Shown here: positions 50,141 through 60,598 of the stretch, piece after piece
How the letters are laid out: each line of letters opens with the position of its first letter
Numbering within the stretch: position 1 is the first letter of the stretch
Source: Catalinimonas niigatensis
GTDB taxonomy: Bacteria; Bacteroidota; Bacteroidia; Cytophagales; Cyclobacteriaceae
Length of the DNA stretch: 64,000 nucleotides
Direction: 5' to 3'
Assembly (NCBI RefSeq): GCF_030506285.1
Contig: NZ_CP119422.1
Location: forward strand, 3,491,001-3,555,000
Made by a program: the position numbers and the translations under genes
Notes under the pieces: generated by a model
Databases searched by the model: none
Seen by the model: the letters and a program-made list of their open reading frames with translations, nothing else
Told to the model about the DNA's origin: nothing

Positions 50141-52801
50141 ATGTCCAGTGTGAAAGCTAAGACTGTCAGGAAGGAGGCCCGGAATGATTCCCAGCAGGAG
50201 ATCCGGAAGGAAACACCTCTCATGAAACAGTATAATGCTGTCAAAAGAAAATACCCGGGAGCATTGCTGTTGTTCAGGGTAGGGGATTTTTATGAAACCT
50301 TTGGAGAAGATGCCATCACCGCCAGTAAAGTACTGGATATTGTACTTACCAAACGATCAAATGGATCTGCCTCAGAAGTGGAACTGGCAGGCTTTCCTCA
50401 TCATTCATTAGACAATTACCTAACCAAGCTGGTGCGCGCCGGCTATCGCGTAGCCATATGTGATCAACTGGAAGACCCTAAGTTTGCCAAAGGAATCGTT
50501 AAAAGAGGAGTGACTGAACTGGTAACACCCGGCTTATCTTTCAATGATAATGTGCTGGATCGTAAACGTAACAATTACCTCGCTTCCCTTCATTTTGATA
50601 AAGATAAAGTAGGTATTGCCCTACTGGATCTTTCTACCGGAGAATTCATTACTTCTTGCGGAACACTCTCTTACATTGAGAAACTATTGCAGAGTTTCAA
50701 TCCGGCGGAAGTAATTTACTGTAAGAAAGACAGAAAAGTGTATGAAGAACTTTTCAAAGATCAGTATAATACTTATCGTCTGGAAGACTGGCTATTTACC
50801 CATGACAATGCATACGAACGTCTGATCAGGCACTTCAACACGCAATCACTCAAAGGTTTTGGCATAGAGAATTTAACCGAGGGCATCATTGCTGCCGGGG
50901 CAGTTTTGTTTTACCTGGAAGAAACCGAACATCGGGAAATCAAACATATTTCCTCTCTTGCCCGCATAGAAGAAGAGAAGTATGTATGGCTGGATAAGTT
51001 CACCATTCGTAATCTGGAGCTTATCTTTCCTCAGCATGAAGGTGGCGTACCTCTCATTGATGTGCTGGATAAGACCTGTACGCCCATGGGTGCCCGGCTG
51101 CTCAAAAAGTGGATTGTTCTTCCTCTCAAATCTAAAACAGCTATAGAAGAGCGTTTGCATACTGTAGAGGCCTTGCTGGGGCAGGAGGAATTGCGCAAGC
51201 AAATTATTCAGTACCTCAAAACCATCGGGGATCTGGAAAGGCTTATCTCCAAAGTAGCCGCCGGGCGGATTAATCCGCGGGAAATGATCCAGCTTAAGCG
51301 AGCACTTAAGCATAGCATTCCTGTGAAGCAGTTGCTGGCTTCGCTGGAAATTCCACAGCTCAGGAAACTGGCTGACCAGTTACATACCTGTGAATATATC
51401 CTGGGGAAAATAGAGCGCGAACTCAGAGATGATCCTCCGTTGGTCACCAATCAGGGGGGCTTGATCAGAGAAGGTATACACGAAGAATTGGATGAGTTGA
51501 ATAAGATTGCTTATTCTGGCAAAGACTATCTGGAGCAGCTACGCCAGCGGGAGATACAACATACTGGCATCAGCTCCCTTAAAATATCCTATAACAAAGT
51601 TTTCGGCTATTATCTGGAAGTAAGCAATGCCCACAAAAACAAGGTGCCTTCGGACTGGATCAGGAAGCAAACGCTGGTGAATGCAGAACGCTACATTACC
51701 GAAGAACTTAAAACCTACGAGGAGAAAATTCTGCATGCCGAAGAAAAGCTTACGCACATTGAGCAAAAAATTTATCAGGATCTGATTCTGGCTACCGCTG
51801 AGTTTGTAACCCAAATTCAACAGAACGCCCGCACACTGGCGGTAGTAGATTGTCTGGCTTCTTTTGCCCAGATTGCCTTCCAAAACCATTATACAAAGCC
51901 GGTATTGGAAGAGAATGATGTTATTGACATCAAAGAGGGGAGGCATCCGGTGATAGAAAAGCAGATGGCACCCGGAGAAAATTACGTACCCAACGATATT
52001 TATCTGGACAACGAAAAGCAGCAGATCATCATCATCACCGGACCCAATATGGCAGGAAAATCTGCTTTGCTTCGTCAAACGGCATTGATCGTACTGATGG
52101 CACAAATGGGGTCCTTTGTGCCGGCAAACAGTGCCCAGATTGGTATTGTGGATAAAGTATTTACCCGGGTAGGTGCCTCCGATAATTTGGCCAAAGGAGA
52201 ATCTACTTTTATGGTAGAGATGACTGAAACCGCGAGTATCGTAAATAACCTAAGCAGCCGCAGCCTCTTGCTGATGGATGAAATTGGGCGAGGCACCAGT
52301 ACCTATGATGGAATTTCTATCGCCTGGTCTATTGTAGAATATCTGCATAACCACCCTCGCTTTCAGGCCAAAACACTCTTTGCTACTCACTATCACGAAC
52401 TAAACCAACTAGCCAGCGATTTTGAACGGATTAAAAATTACAATGTAGCGGTAAAAGAGGTAGGCAATAAAATTTTGTTTTTGCGCAAACTAAAAGAAGG
52501 GGGCAGTGAGCACAGCTTTGGTATTCATGTAGCACAGATGGCAGGGATGCCTCAGCAAGTAGTGATGCGTGCCAGCGAAATTATGCATCATCTGGAGAAA
52601 GATAAAATCAATGGTAAGACGGCAAAGCAGATGAAAGATATACCTAAGCAGCAAAATTTTCAGCTTTCTTTGTTTGAAGCCGACCCTAAATTTATCAAAA
52701 TCAAGGAAATGCTGGAACAGACGGACATCAACACGGTCTCGCCAGTAGAAGCCTTGCTGAAGCTCAATGAGCTGCAGCTGATTATGAATTCCAGCTCCTG
52801 A
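50141..52801 (+). CDS. mutS: DNA mismatch repair protein MutS
   Basis: An 886-residue mismatch-recognition ATPase. The mismatch-binding Phe-x-Glu is in LLFRVGDFYETFGEDA. The connector, lever and clamp domains follow, then the ATPase: Walker A TGPNMAGKSALLRQ, the conserved TRVGASDNLAKGESTFMVEM, Walker B SLLLMDEIGRGTSTYDG and the HYHELNQLA switch. Full length; the C-terminal tail (QQNFQLSLFEAD...) may contain a beta-clamp-binding motif (QLSLF). Its stop is directly adjacent to the stop of the convergent NIPSNAP gene. Confidence 0.98.
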   Translation: MSSVKAKTVRKEARNDSQQEIRKETPLMKQYNAVKRKYPGALLLFRVGDFYETFGEDAITASKVLDIVLTKRSNGSASEVELAGFPHHSLDNYLTKLVRAGYRVAICDQLEDPKFAKGIVKRGVTELVTPGLSFNDNVLDRKRNNYLASLHFDKDKVGIALLDLSTGEFITSCGTLSYIEKLLQSFNPAEVIYCKKDRKVYEELFKDQYNTYRLEDWLFTHDNAYERLIRHFNTQSLKGFGIENLTEGIIAAGAVLFYLEETEHREIKHISSLARIEEEKYVWLDKFTIRNLELIFPQHEGGVPLIDVLDKTCTPMGARLLKKWIVLPLKSKTAIEERLHTVEALLGQEELRKQIIQYLKTIGDLERLISKVAAGRINPREMIQLKRALKHSIPVKQLLASLEIPQLRKLADQLHTCEYILGKIERELRDDPPLVTNQGGLIREGIHEELDELNKIAYSGKDYLEQLRQREIQHTGISSLKISYNKVFGYYLEVSNAHKNKVPSDWIRKQTLVNAERYITEELKTYEEKILHAEEKLTHIEQKIYQDLILATAEFVTQIQQNARTLAVVDCLASFAQIAFQNHYTKPVLEENDVIDIKEGRHPVIEKQMAPGENYVPNDIYLDNEKQQIIIITGPNMAGKSALLRQTALIVLMAQMGSFVPANSAQIGIVDKVFTRVGASDNLAKGESTFMVEMTETASIVNNLSSRSLLLMDEIGRGTSTYDGISIAWSIVEYLHNHPRFQAKTLFATHYHELNQLASDFERIKNYNVAVKEVGNKILFLRKLKEGGSEHSFGIHVAQMAGMPQQVVMRASEIMHHLEKDKINGKTAKQMKDIPKQQNFQLSLFEADPKFIKIKEMLEQTDINTVSPVEALLKLNELQLIMNSSS

Positions 52802-53596
52802 TCAGATCTGAGAGTACGCAGTTGGTAGCAAAAAGGTCCGGTTGACCTGGGACACGGTATTGGCGTATTTCTCCAGTCCTGATACCTTCTTCCAATCCGG
52901 ATGGTCTACAAATTTTTTCCAGTTACGATCACGCTCCTCTATGTCATCAAACACCAGCATATAGATCAGATTAGGCAAATTCTGTCCTATCAGCGTTTTA
53001 CCAAAGAAAACAGGGTCTAGTCCTGTCTTGTTAAATATATCTATCTCCTCTTCATTGAACATCTCCACCTTACGCATTCCGGCTTCTTCGCTAAAGCTTT
53101 CGTAGTTGCGCAACTCAAAAATACGTTCTCTCTTTTCCGGCACCTTCATCTGTGGTATTACATCAAAAGCTTCCATCAGGTAACTATCCATACGGATGAA
53201 ATTAAGATTAGCAGGAGTTGCTTGCAGATAGACTTCACTATTATTTTGATATACCTGCTGTTGCTGCATTTTTTCATGGGCACCGGCAAATTCCTCCAGA
53301 GATTTATAGGGAATAAGTACATACAATTTAGGAGGATCAGACATGCCCATTTCTGTGAAAACGCCAATATTTTTGATCTCTATTTCATTGAGTGCAGGAA
53401 TCACGGCTTTACTTAAATAATCTTCAAATACAGCTAGTTTTCCACCTGATTTGAGTTCGTATACTCTAAGCTCATAATACTCTTTAGAAGCCTGTTGAGA
53501 TGGATAGTTAGAGGAAAGGCTATCCGTAGATAATCCTAAGCTGCTTGCTCCCACGGCAGTGGCGAGTGAGTTCTTAAAAAATGCTCTTCTTTTCAT
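52802..53596 (-). CDS. NIPSNAP-family protein with export signal
   Basis: A 264-residue protein of the ferredoxin-like dimeric NIPSNAP family, whose function in bacteria is unclear. It has a Tat-like or Sec signal (MKRRAFFKNSLATAVGASSLG) and two repeated domains: YYELRVYELKSGGKLAVFEDYL at ~40 and ERIFELRNYESFSEEAGMRKVE at ~155. Its start codon overlaps the stop of the upstream histidine kinase gene by four bases (ATGA, 53593-53596), implying co-translation although no functional link is obvious. Confidence 0.88.
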   Translation of the reverse strand: MKRRAFFKNSLATAVGASSLGLSTDSLSSNYPSQQASKEYYELRVYELKSGGKLAVFEDYLSKAVIPALNEIEIKNIGVFTEMGMSDPPKLYVLIPYKSLEEFAGAHEKMQQQQVYQNNSEVYLQATPANLNFIRMDSYLMEAFDVIPQMKVPEKRERIFELRNYESFSEEAGMRKVEMFNEEEIDIFNKTGLDPVFFGKTLIGQNLPNLIYMLVFDDIEERDRNWKKFVDHPDWKKVSGLEKYANTVSQVNRTFLLPTAYSQI

Positions 53597-56500
53597 GATG
53601 AATGTTCCTCAATTTCTTTTTTTAGGTTGAGTATAAAATAATTGAAGTGTTGATTTAATATGGGGATATATTTACCGGAAGATTTACTATACTCATCAAA
53701 CTTCAACTTGATACTGTTGACGATTTCTTCCATCTCTTGCAATTTCATAAGCTTAATATAAGACATGATCTTATGCCCATTGGAGCGGAATAACTCTTCG
53801 TGTCCTATCTGTAAAGCCTGCTTCATGGTGGCAGTACTGTCCTGTGTAAGCTTAAGGATTTGCTGTAATATTTTTACATAATCGGAAAGATCATTGATAT
53901 ATAATGCCCGTAGTTGTGAAAAATCCGGGGTATCCAATATAACGTCATTTGTAAGCACTGCATCTTCATGCTCTGACTCAGCTCTGTCGCTTACGATATT
54001 AGTACTTACTATTTTGGAGAAATGGCTGAGCTTATGATGTAAATCTTTGGGGTTGATGGGTTTCGTGATATAATCATCCATACCATTCTCCTTAATGCGC
54101 AAACGGGTACCATCTGAAACAGAAGCTGATAGCGCCAGAATAGGGATGTTGCTATAGTGCGGGTCTTTCAGGTTACGGATTTCCTGAGTAGCCTCAAACC
54201 CATCCATTTCAGGCATTTGTATATCCATCAGAATGAGGTCATAATGGTTTTGTTTTACTTTCTCAAGGGCTTCCAGTCCATTAAGTGCAGTATCCAGTTG
54301 GATATGCCAGGTATCACATAAGCCTTCCATTAAAAACTGATTGGGAATCACATCTTCCACGTACAGCACTTTTAATCCATCCAGCGGCTGAAATTCATGA
54401 ATAAAGCTGTGATCACTTTGGGGTGAGAAGGAACCTGCGTTTGCTACTTTATTAAAAGGAATCTTTACTTTGAAAGTACTTCCTTTTCCCTCGTGGCTTT
54501 GCAAATCAATTTCTCCACCAAATATATCCACCAGTTTTTTAACGATGGATAAGCCTAAGCCTGTGCCTCCAAAATAGCGGGAGGTACGTTGGCTTGCCTG
54601 TTTGTAGGGGTCAAAGATAATCGTTTGCTTATCTTTCGGAATTCCTATGCCAGTGTCAGCTACTTCAAATAAAAGAGTATATTCATCTTCTTTTTCGGAG
54701 TCAACATATACACTGAGAATAACTTGCCCATCTTCTGTAAACTTGATAGCATTGCTGAGGAGGTTATTGAGGATTTGCCCCAGACGATTAACATCGCCAT
54801 TGAGCATATCGGGAAGTTCTTCTTCTACTAAGGTTCGGAAAAGCAACCCTTTATCCTGTGCCAGATTTTTGTATGTGAGTTTAATGCCTTTCAAAAACTC
54901 TATCAGATTGAAGTCGTCCTGGGCAAACTCTAATTTACCAGCCTCAATTTTTGAATAATCGAGTACATCATTGATAAGTGCTGTAAGGCTGTCGCCGGAA
55001 AATTTAAGCGTTTGCAGGAGTTTGACCTGATCTTCTCTGGGAGTACCCTGGAGCATCAGATGGGTCATTCCTAATACAGCATTAAGGGGAGTCCTGATTT
55101 CATGACTCATGGTAGAAAGAAAATCTTCTCTGGTTTTAAGCATACGTTCAGCTTCTGAACGCGCTTTTTGCAATCTCTCCTCATTGTCTTTAAGCTCACT
55201 GATATCGGAGATACGTAGCAAAGCAAAATTTTGCTGCTCTACCTGGAAGAAAGAAATGGCGGCATTTGCCCAGAAAGGTGTTTGCTGCATATTGCAACAA
55301 CGTATATTTTGTTGAAAGGCTTTCATATTCAACAAAGCATTTTCCAAAGGCTGAAGATTTGTCTCTTTGTCAAATAAAATTTGGACAGGCTTTCCTTCAG
55401 CTTCTTTGGCTGAAGCTGCAAATATCTCCAGAAATTTGGTATTTACCCGCTGGATGGTTAAAGAGGGTAATGCTACCAATGCAATAGCATCTGCCAGATA
55501 GTTAAATACATCCGCAAATAAATCCGCAGGGTCAGATAAGGCTCCTGCATGTGCTACTGGTTTAAGAAGTACTAGAAAAGGAAGCGTTTCTCCAGCTTTA
55601 GAGGGTTCTTCTAACATCCTAAAGTCCAGTTCTAACTCAAGAAAAGCGCCTTCTTTGGTGACGAAACGACATCTGAAGTTTTCATCCAGCATATTCCTGT
55701 CACTTTTGAAACGGTGTTCTGCTTTCAGGCGATCCTTAGCATGAATGATGGAGAAAATTTCTCTCCCCTGAAGTTCATCTTGTGTATAACCTAATATTTG
55801 TTTTACAGAAGGACTAATATATTTTAGTGTAAGGTCTTGCTTAAAAAAGCAGACCACCTCTTCCACATATTCAGCTATAAGTTTTAGGTATTGTGGCGCT
55901 GCCTGTAAGTCAATGGTTTCCTGTTCATGAATAGGATAGAGCCGCGCAGTAGTATGCGTGCGTTCTCCTTTTTCATTATAGAATTTATCCAATATTACTC
56001 TCATGTTTTGATAAGCACCTTCTTGCTTTATCCTGAGGCGGTATTGCATACTTGAAATACCATTAAGAATCGGAACATCGTCTACATGATAAACCGTATG
56101 CTGATCCTCGGGATGAAGAATATCTGTAAATACCTTTCCATGAATAGTAGCAATATCCAGTAATGAAGTAGTAGCAGGACTGACATAGTTGATCTTCCAC
56201 TGGCCATCTAGCAGTAGAAGTGCTGCATCTGTAACTTTGGAGATTTGGGACTTAGGTTCTTGGACAGAAGCTTTTTCATAGGCAATGAGGCGATTTAGCT
56301 TTCCTTGCGTATCAAAAGTCCTCTTCACAGTATTGTGTACACTTATTAGCTCTCCATTACTCCGATAGGCACTGTATGTATAGGTGCTTAAAGCAATCTT
56401 ATGCTGCGTATCTTGTTCAACCTCTTGATGGATTCGTGCTTTATCTTCATCAGCTATAAGATCCAGAAAACCTCCTATTCCAATATATTCGGCCTGACGA

Positions 56501-56976
56501 TAGCCATAAAGTTGCTGTACTGCCGGATTGACATATAAGCAATTAAACTGTGCATTATACAAGGAAACAGTATCAGGCACATTGTCTGCCAGTAATTTAT
56601 AATTTAAACTAAGTGCATCTTCACTAGCAGCCAGAGCTTCAATTACCATCATATAGATATTGCCTTTTTCGTGAGTTATGGTACTAAGCAGAAAGCTTAC
56701 CGGCAAAAGTTGTTCATCCTGGCGAATGATAAATGCCTTTTGTTCTAATATATGTTTGGAAGAAGTAGGATGCGTCAGAAATTCTTTCAATTCCTGATGT
56801 ATTTCCTGCTCTATTAGATCAAATATACTTTTGCCTTCTGCTTTAGTAGAAGTGTACTGAAATAAATAGTGGGCAGTTGAATTGAAGTAAATAATACTCC
56901 CTTGCTTGTCAAAAATAACAACAGCTTCAGAAGCATCATTGAATATTTCATTAAGTCTGCCTTTATCCATTTTCAA
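53593..56976 (-). CDS. Hybrid histidine kinase: multiple PAS domains, kinase, receiver and Hpt domain
   Basis: A 1127-residue cytoplasmic sensor without membrane helices. About five PAS domains occupy residues 1-600 (e.g. SIIYFNSTAHYLFQYTS; LYVNPAVQQLYGYRQAEYIG; LKYISPSVKQILGYTQDEL). Next are the HisKA domain with His625 (STMSHEIRTPLNAVLGM), the ATPase (NNLLSNAIKFTEDG; DTGIGIP; GGTGLGLSIVKKL), a receiver with phospho-acceptor Asp918 (LILMDIQMPEMDG) and a C-terminal Hpt-like helix bundle with His1068 (SNGHKIMSYIKL). All key residues are present, so a complete phosphorelay within one protein is plausible. A TACATTTG -7-like element lies about 23 bp before the start. Confidence 0.95.
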   Translation of the reverse strand: MKMDKGRLNEIFNDASEAVVIFDKQGSIIYFNSTAHYLFQYTSTKAEGKSIFDLIEQEIHQELKEFLTHPTSSKHILEQKAFIIRQDEQLLPVSFLLSTITHEKGNIYMMVIEALAASEDALSLNYKLLADNVPDTVSLYNAQFNCLYVNPAVQQLYGYRQAEYIGIGGFLDLIADEDKARIHQEVEQDTQHKIALSTYTYSAYRSNGELISVHNTVKRTFDTQGKLNRLIAYEKASVQEPKSQISKVTDAALLLLDGQWKINYVSPATTSLLDIATIHGKVFTDILHPEDQHTVYHVDDVPILNGISSMQYRLRIKQEGAYQNMRVILDKFYNEKGERTHTTARLYPIHEQETIDLQAAPQYLKLIAEYVEEVVCFFKQDLTLKYISPSVKQILGYTQDELQGREIFSIIHAKDRLKAEHRFKSDRNMLDENFRCRFVTKEGAFLELELDFRMLEEPSKAGETLPFLVLLKPVAHAGALSDPADLFADVFNYLADAIALVALPSLTIQRVNTKFLEIFAASAKEAEGKPVQILFDKETNLQPLENALLNMKAFQQNIRCCNMQQTPFWANAAISFFQVEQQNFALLRISDISELKDNEERLQKARSEAERMLKTREDFLSTMSHEIRTPLNAVLGMTHLMLQGTPREDQVKLLQTLKFSGDSLTALINDVLDYSKIEAGKLEFAQDDFNLIEFLKGIKLTYKNLAQDKGLLFRTLVEEELPDMLNGDVNRLGQILNNLLSNAIKFTEDGQVILSVYVDSEKEDEYTLLFEVADTGIGIPKDKQTIIFDPYKQASQRTSRYFGGTGLGLSIVKKLVDIFGGEIDLQSHEGKGSTFKVKIPFNKVANAGSFSPQSDHSFIHEFQPLDGLKVLYVEDVIPNQFLMEGLCDTWHIQLDTALNGLEALEKVKQNHYDLILMDIQMPEMDGFEATQEIRNLKDPHYSNIPILALSASVSDGTRLRIKENGMDDYITKPINPKDLHHKLSHFSKIVSTNIVSDRAESEHEDAVLTNDVILDTPDFSQLRALYINDLSDYVKILQQILKLTQDSTATMKQALQIGHEELFRSNGHKIMSYIKLMKLQEMEEIVNSIKLKFDEYSKSSGKYIPILNQHFNYFILNLKKEIEEHSS

Positions 56977-57207
56977 GTTACAGAGGATTTTTTCCTCACA
57001 AATGTATGGTTTATTTAATTATAAGTATTAAAATTTCTATTTTTTTTATTAAAAAAGTTATATTATTGCTGTTATGAATGGTATTTAAAGAGTTTACGTT
57101 TAAAAAATGTGTTATAAAAACGATTCATTTAGCAGATAAATAGTCGAATTAAATACAAAATTAACAGGAAAGATAAGAAATTAATTAGTGATTTGAAAAG
57201 TAGAGAT

Positions 57208-58722
57208 TTAAGAAGAAGCATATCCCAGAAGCTTATGATACAGCTCTTCGGGTTTGATAGGTTTAGAAAGAAAATCGTTCATACCGTATTTTTTGATTTG
57301 TAGTATAGTATCCTCTGAGGCAGATCCGGATACTGCGATAATAGGAACGGATGAATCCTCGAGAAAGCTTGCGTGACGAATACCGTGTGTAGTTTCATAA
57401 CCATTCATGATGGGCATTTGTAAATCCATCAGAATAACGTCATAGGTATTGTGCTGAAGCTTGTCCAAAGCTTCTTGTCCATTGAGCGCAGTATCTAAAG
57501 ATACTTGCCAGATAGAACAAAGTCCTTCCATCAGAAAATGATTGGGAATTACATCTTCAACATATAATATCCTAAGTCCTTGTAAAGGGTAGCCGCTTTG
57601 CCCTATCTCTATAGACATATCTGCTTGCGCTTCATACAGTGAACTTTCCACCACTGCTAAAGGCAAAGAAAAAAGAATACTTACTCCATCGAGCGGTTCA
57701 TTTTCCAGATGTATTATTCCCCCCATTTTTTTTATCAAATGTTTGCCAATACTCAAACCGATTCTTTCCCACTCCTGAAGAGGCTCTAAAGAAGGGTTAA
57801 AGAATACTTGCTTGAGCCAAAGTAGATGTTTTGATGTGATCCCACTATCAATAAGTACAAACCTGACGTTGACAACTGAAGTTATTTTTGATTCAAGTAT
57901 TATCTGAAGCCTGATTTTTTTTTCAGAGGTAAATGCAAACAAATGATTCAGCAATTTTTCCAGTATCTGACGAATGAAATAAACATCTCCTACCAGATCA
58001 GTAGGAATGTCATCATCAATCAATAACTTAAAGTCTATTTCTCTCTCTTGGGCCCGAGCCTCATAAATGTGTTGTACGTATTTTAATTCGTTGGCTAAAT
58101 TGAAGGGCTGTAAATTCAGACTGATGTGATCCTGTAGAAGATCAGCATATAACAAAACATCCTCCATAACTTCCTGTAGTAGTTGGCTGGAATGCTGGAT
58201 ATTTTCCAAAAGAGGCCTTTGGTCGGGTCGGGGGTTTGAGCGTAATAAGTTATCTACTAAAGTGTTTAAAGTGCTAAGAGGTAAGTTTGTCTTCTTTCTA
58301 AGCAAACCCAAGAGATTCTGTGACTTGGAAGAAGGCTCATCATCCGGTATTTCATACACATTGCGAGCAGTTTGGTCTGCATACGAGGGATAAATACTTG
58401 CTAAATATACTTCGGACATCGTACTTTCTTTTGTCATGCGCTGTATACTCATATCTGCAGATATCGTCAATCCCTTTGCTCCCTTGAGGTAGATTTGAGT
58501 TTGATAAAAAGATTTTTTCTTAGATTGTATAAAAGATTCAAAATCCTGATGCAGAGATGAGGGGATGAGTGATGTAAAAGGCTCACCATTAAGATGGTGC
58601 CTTTCATAAGCAAACAAACGGAGGGAAGGGTGATTTACATATTGAATACCATCCTGAGTATTAAATATAATAATAGCTACAGTAGATTTTTCAAAAAGGT
58701 AATATAGTTTTTCCTGATTCAT
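57208..58722 (-). CDS. PAS-pseudokinase-receiver protein, paralogue of the hybrid kinase
   Basis: A 504-residue protein. A PAS domain (1-115; IIFNTQDGIQYVNHPSLRLF) is followed by a region shaped like HisKA and HATPase (136-355) and by an intact receiver (383-500; Asp433 in LMDLQMP, Ser465, Lys487). The kinase part has lost essential residues: the phospho-His position is Lys143 (LRKKTNLPLS), the N-box Asn is His260, G1 reads DSGIT and G2 lost two glycines (ERIGLSIG). The receiver is very like that of the neighbouring hybrid kinase (shared VEDVIPN.FLMEGLC and DTALNG.EAL). It probably receives phosphate from that kinase and acts by protein contact. Confidence 0.88.
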   Translation of the reverse strand: MNQEKLYYLFEKSTVAIIIFNTQDGIQYVNHPSLRLFAYERHHLNGEPFTSLIPSSLHQDFESFIQSKKKSFYQTQIYLKGAKGLTISADMSIQRMTKESTMSEVYLASIYPSYADQTARNVYEIPDDEPSSKSQNLLGLLRKKTNLPLSTLNTLVDNLLRSNPRPDQRPLLENIQHSSQLLQEVMEDVLLYADLLQDHISLNLQPFNLANELKYVQHIYEARAQEREIDFKLLIDDDIPTDLVGDVYFIRQILEKLLNHLFAFTSEKKIRLQIILESKITSVVNVRFVLIDSGITSKHLLWLKQVFFNPSLEPLQEWERIGLSIGKHLIKKMGGIIHLENEPLDGVSILFSLPLAVVESSLYEAQADMSIEIGQSGYPLQGLRILYVEDVIPNHFLMEGLCSIWQVSLDTALNGQEALDKLQHNTYDVILMDLQMPIMNGYETTHGIRHASFLEDSSVPIIAVSGSASEDTILQIKKYGMNDFLSKPIKPEELYHKLLGYASS

Positions 58723-58882
58723 GCGGGCCCGTCTCTAAAAGTAAAGCAGCAAAAGATATGATATAAAATAAAAGCGGGTTTAAATAAATGATGATTTGAT
58801 GCAATTTATCAAAACCTTTGATTCATTATCATCTTAGCCTCTCTTTTATGGCGATGGATAGGGTAAATGTTCTTTATGTACA

Positions 58883-58890
58883 TAAATTTG
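58883..58890 (+). promoter_or_regulatory. -7 element (TAAATTTG) upstream of pyrE
   Basis: Exact TAnnTTTG match, 73 bp before the pyrE start. No convincing -33 element. Confidence 0.45.
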
Positions 58891-58963
58891 CAACTCTATC
58901 TGAAGAATGTTAAGTATATCATTTTATAAGAATCAATTGCAAGGATAATTAAAGATCAAACAT

Positions 58964-59623
58964 ATGAATATATCAGGTGGAAGAGATGCATCGGTGGCTG
59001 AAAGAATAGCCCGTATGTTCCTGGAAATAGGGGTGGTAAAGCTAAATACAGAAGAACCCTTTGTGTGGAGTTCCGGTTGGAAATCACCCATTTATTGTGA
59101 TGGACGTATTTCCCTGTCTTATCCGCAGGTAAGAAGCTACATCAAAGAAGAGCTTGCTGAGCTTATCCGTAAGCGTTTTCCTGAGGTGGAGGCCATTGCG
59201 GGAGTAGCCACTGCCGGTATACCTCAGGGCGTATTAGTGGCTGATGCGTTAGACCTTCCTTTTCTGTATGTGCGCACCAAGCCCAAAGGGCACGGGATGA
59301 CCAATATTGTAGAGGGAGAAGTAGTCAAAGAGCAAAAAGTAATTGTGATAGAAGATCTGGTATCTACCGGAGGAAGCTCCCTGAAAGCTACCGCAGCCCT
59401 GGACTTGTCGGGCATGGATGTATTGGGACTAATCTCTGTTTTTACCTATGGCTTTGATGATGCGCGCGAACATTTTGCCAATGCAAATATTCCCTTTATT
59501 TCGCTTAGCAATTATGATGTGCTGATCAAAGAAGCCATGGAGCAGGATCTGATTTCTGCTACGGACCTGTCATCTTTGCAGGAGTGGAGAAAGGCACCTC
59601 ATCTTTGGAAACAAGATGCCTAA
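58964..59623 (+). CDS. pyrE: Orotate phosphoribosyltransferase PyrE
   Basis: A 219-residue enzyme that makes orotidine 5'-phosphate from orotate and PRPP in pyrimidine synthesis. The PRPP-binding motif is VIVIEDLVSTGGSSLKA. The N-terminus has the orotate-binding segment FVWSSGWKSPIYCDGR and the catalytic loop YVRTKPKGHGMTN. The length fits the family. It is convergent with the universal stress protein gene, 8 bp apart. Confidence 0.96.
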   Translation: MNISGGRDASVAERIARMFLEIGVVKLNTEEPFVWSSGWKSPIYCDGRISLSYPQVRSYIKEELAELIRKRFPEVEAIAGVATAGIPQGVLVADALDLPFLYVRTKPKGHGMTNIVEGEVVKEQKVIVIEDLVSTGGSSLKATAALDLSGMDVLGLISVFTYGFDDAREHFANANIPFISLSNYDVLIKEAMEQDLISATDLSSLQEWRKAPHLWKQDA

Positions 59624-59631
59624 GCTAATAC

Positions 59632-60483
59632 TCATTTTTTTGCGATGCTAAACGTCCATACCGGGCGTTTGGCATGGTTTACAATATCTTCGGCAATGCT
59701 ACCGCTAAGTAAATGACTGATGCCTCTGCGTCCGTGTGTAGCCAGTGCGATCATATCTGCATTGATATCTTCGGCAAAAAACACGATCCCATCTTCTTCC
59801 ACATCATCATTATACACATTGAGTGTGTAATTCTCCAGCTTATGCTTCTCAACAAAACTCTTCAACTCTTTTTTGTAATAACGATCTGATTCAAAAGAGC
59901 TGGGCGTGTTGATACATACAATGTGTAATTTAGCGCCAAAAATCTTCTGTAATTTGATCAGTTCCTGCACCAGCCTTTCATCAGCATCTCTGGTGCTGGT
60001 AGCAAAAACAATGTTTTTTATAGCATCTACTTCCACTGCTTCTTTTACTGTAAGTACCGGACAACGAGCACGGCGTACTACTTTTTCGGTATTGGAGCCT
60101 ACCAACACTTCTTCCAGTCCGCTACTACCTTGTGTGCCCATGACTACGAGATCCACCTTTTGGTCTGTAATCGTTCTGGAAATACTTTCATAGGGGTTCC
60201 CTACTTCCACATCGCCTTCCAATTGTATATCCTGGTACTTGGGGTCTTCTACCTGCTTGGTAAGCTGCTCTCTCATCCGCTTAAGTAATTGGGCAAAAAA
60301 CATAGAATCCATACCATCAGGAGCAGTCATTTCTCCCATCGCATTGAAGGAGGTGCCATGCGGAGCTTCTACTACATTAAGAAGCCTTACTGTGGCATTA
60401 TTTTTTTTGGCTATACCGTGGGCAAGATCCAGCGCATACTGAGCTTGCTGGGAAAAATCTGTAGGAACAAGAATAGTTTTCAT
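59632..60483 (-). CDS. Tandem-domain universal stress protein (UspA family)
   Basis: A 283-residue cytoplasmic protein with two Usp domains. The first runs to ~145 (MKTILVPTDFSQQAQYALDLA; VDLVVMGTQGSSGLEEVLVGSNTEKVVRRARCPVL) and contains the ATP-binding G-2x-G-9x-G(S/T) motif. The second (NIVFATSTRDADERLVQELI; MIALATHGRRGISHLLSGSIAEDIV) has a similar GRRGISHLLSGS pattern. Such proteins help survival under starvation or respiratory stress. Monocistronic. Confidence 0.94.
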   Translation of the reverse strand: MKTILVPTDFSQQAQYALDLAHGIAKKNNATVRLLNVVEAPHGTSFNAMGEMTAPDGMDSMFFAQLLKRMREQLTKQVEDPKYQDIQLEGDVEVGNPYESISRTITDQKVDLVVMGTQGSSGLEEVLVGSNTEKVVRRARCPVLTVKEAVEVDAIKNIVFATSTRDADERLVQELIKLQKIFGAKLHIVCINTPSSFESDRYYKKELKSFVEKHKLENYTLNVYNDDVEEDGIVFFAEDINADMIALATHGRRGISHLLSGSIAEDIVNHAKRPVWTFSIAKK

Positions 60484-60598
60484 AACTAAAAATTATTTAC
60501 GTGATTGGTCAAAGTCAGCAGTAAATTATAAGATTTATTGAATTAGTCGAGCTACTTGTAATAATATAGGCGAATAAGTCAACCTTTTTGCCAAAAGC

